64,000 bases of DNA from NCBI GenBank assembly GCA_964513925.1, contig CAZENR010000001.1:1-64000 (forward strand), in the 5' to 3' direction. This DNA is from DAORHV01 sp964513925 (GTDB lineage: Bacteria > Patescibacteriota > Gracilibacteria > Peribacterales > Peribacteraceae). A program made the translations under genes and the position numbers. The notes below the pieces were generated by a model. It ran no database searches. It saw only the letters and a list, made by a program, of their open reading frames with translations, and was not told the DNA's origin. Below, piece after piece: positions 63,517-64,000 of this stretch. Each line of letters starts with the position of its first letter. Positions within the stretch are counted from its first letter, which is position 1.

Positions 63517-64000
63517 TTATTTCCCAAAGCGCCGCTTGCGTCCGGCATATATTTCAATTGCCGACTCCAAATCCGCACTCGAGAAATCGGGAAAGTGTTG
63601 TTCCAAAAAGATCCATTCGGCGTACGCGGCCTGGAACAGGAAGAAGTTGCTGGTGCGTTGTTCGCCCGATGTACGGATGATCAAATCGATATCCGGTACT
63701 TTGGGTTGATCCATGGCGGATCGCAGCGCTTCTTCCGATATGTCTTTCGTGGAGCCGAGCTTTCCTACCGCGCGCAATACCTCGTCTTTTCCGCCGTAGT
63801 CTATGGCCATGTGCAGCGTGAGCTGGATCGTTTCCGGCGGGTGCGCCGCCACATCTTCCAGCAGAGTGCGCAGGCTTTCGGGCATGCGATCGGTGCGACC
63901 GGAGCGCACAAGGTGAATCCCGTTTTTGCGCAAATCGTCACGTTCCTTACGGATGTATTTCTCGAACATACTCATCAGCTGCTCAATCTCCATTTTGTCG
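63517..64000 (-). CDS. uppS: Undecaprenyl diphosphate synthase, C-terminal part
   Basis: The frame is open to the window edge, so the 5' end including the catalytic Asp/GNRRWA region is outside. Visible are IHLVRSGRTDRMPESLRTLL, LTLHMAIDYGGKDEVLRA, and the C-terminal block PDIDLIIRTSGEQRTSNFFLFQ, AEWIFLEQHFPDF and AGRKRRFG, all typical of cis-prenyltransferases. It builds the carrier used by peptidoglycan and glycan synthesis. The residues at the edge (DKMEIEQLM) still belong to the protein. Confidence 0.94.
   Translation of the reverse strand, partial: DKMEIEQLMSMFEKYIRKERDDLRKNGIHLVRSGRTDRMPESLRTLLEDVAAHPPETIQLTLHMAIDYGGKDEVLRAVGKLGSTKDISEEALRSAMDQPKVPDIDLIIRTSGEQRTSNFFLFQAAYAEWIFLEQHFPDFSSADLESAIEIYAGRKRRFGK

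Overview
The window looks like a chromosomal segment of a Candidate Phyla Radiation (Patescibacteria) bacterium, most plausibly of the Peregrinibacteria/Peribacteria kind. The reasons are the compact gene layout, many start/stop overlaps, single-copy housekeeping genes in unusual contexts (rpsF-rpsR without ssb, a lone rpmH, a lone rpmB), a VirB2-like mini-pilin, two class A penicillin-binding proteins, and a mevalonate pathway of archaeal flavour. TGA is a normal stop (it ends many clear genes), so the UGA=Gly code of the neighbouring Gracilibacteria/Absconditabacteria is not used. The lineage is an inference from gene content; the 16S fragment (52 bases) is too short to place it.

Layout. 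0-1 kb: 5' end of a 16S rRNA gene leaving the window on the minus strand, with a very good promoter, plus two small exported or membrane proteins. 1-3.5 kb: an HTTM-type membrane protein with its partner, then rpsF-rpsR. 3.6-12.2 kb: a three-gene operon dominated by a 2668-residue protein ending in a calpain-like cysteine protease domain. 12.3-25.6 kb: yebC, an ABC exporter, a class A PBP, a mini-pilin, TPR protein, ftsX, recO, VanW-like protein, RNase H, a DUF1858-HesB fusion and a C-terminal processing protease. 25.6-33.3 kb: ndk, an M16 protease, nitroreductase, rpmH, cobalamin adenosyltransferase, pheT, tRNA-Ser. 33.4-44.6 kb: GT-C type glycosyltransferases, rpmB, M50 protease, csaA, a second class A PBP, a divergent ornithine-carbamoyltransferase homologue, tRNA-Thr, sufU-sufS. 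44.6-44.9 kb: a small cassette unlike its surroundings. 45-52.2 kb: an envelope-glycan cluster. 52.2-64 kb: an isoprenoid island (DUF35-guanylate-kinase fusion, thiolase, HMG-CoA synthase, HMG-CoA reductase, mevalonate-type decarboxylase, two HAD phosphatases, mevalonate kinase, prenyl synthase, undecaprenyl-PP synthase) with an MBOAT/SGNH acyltransferase pair in the middle. The island would make polyprenyl phosphate, the carrier needed by the glycosyltransferases and PBPs elsewhere in the window.

The most general signal is in the expression signals. About 25 genes have a TAnnnT-type -10 box ending 5-10 bases before the start codon, most often exactly 6, which would put the transcription start at or next to the start codon (leaderless mRNA). 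Shine-Dalgarno motifs are almost absent; the clear exception is the small gene at 44693, which also has a possible RNA switch in its leader. rRNA, rpsF, rpmH, rpmB and a few others instead have TTGAC[G/C] -35 boxes at 17-18 bp spacing.

The strongest candidates for undescribed biology are the giant calpain-like operon (3620-12234), the DUF35-guanylate-kinase fusion in the thiolase/HMG-CoA synthase operon (a possible replacement for the missing phosphomevalonate kinase), the tandem HAD phosphatases in the isoprenoid island, and the leaderless promoter architecture. No CRISPR array, insertion sequence or prophage was seen.
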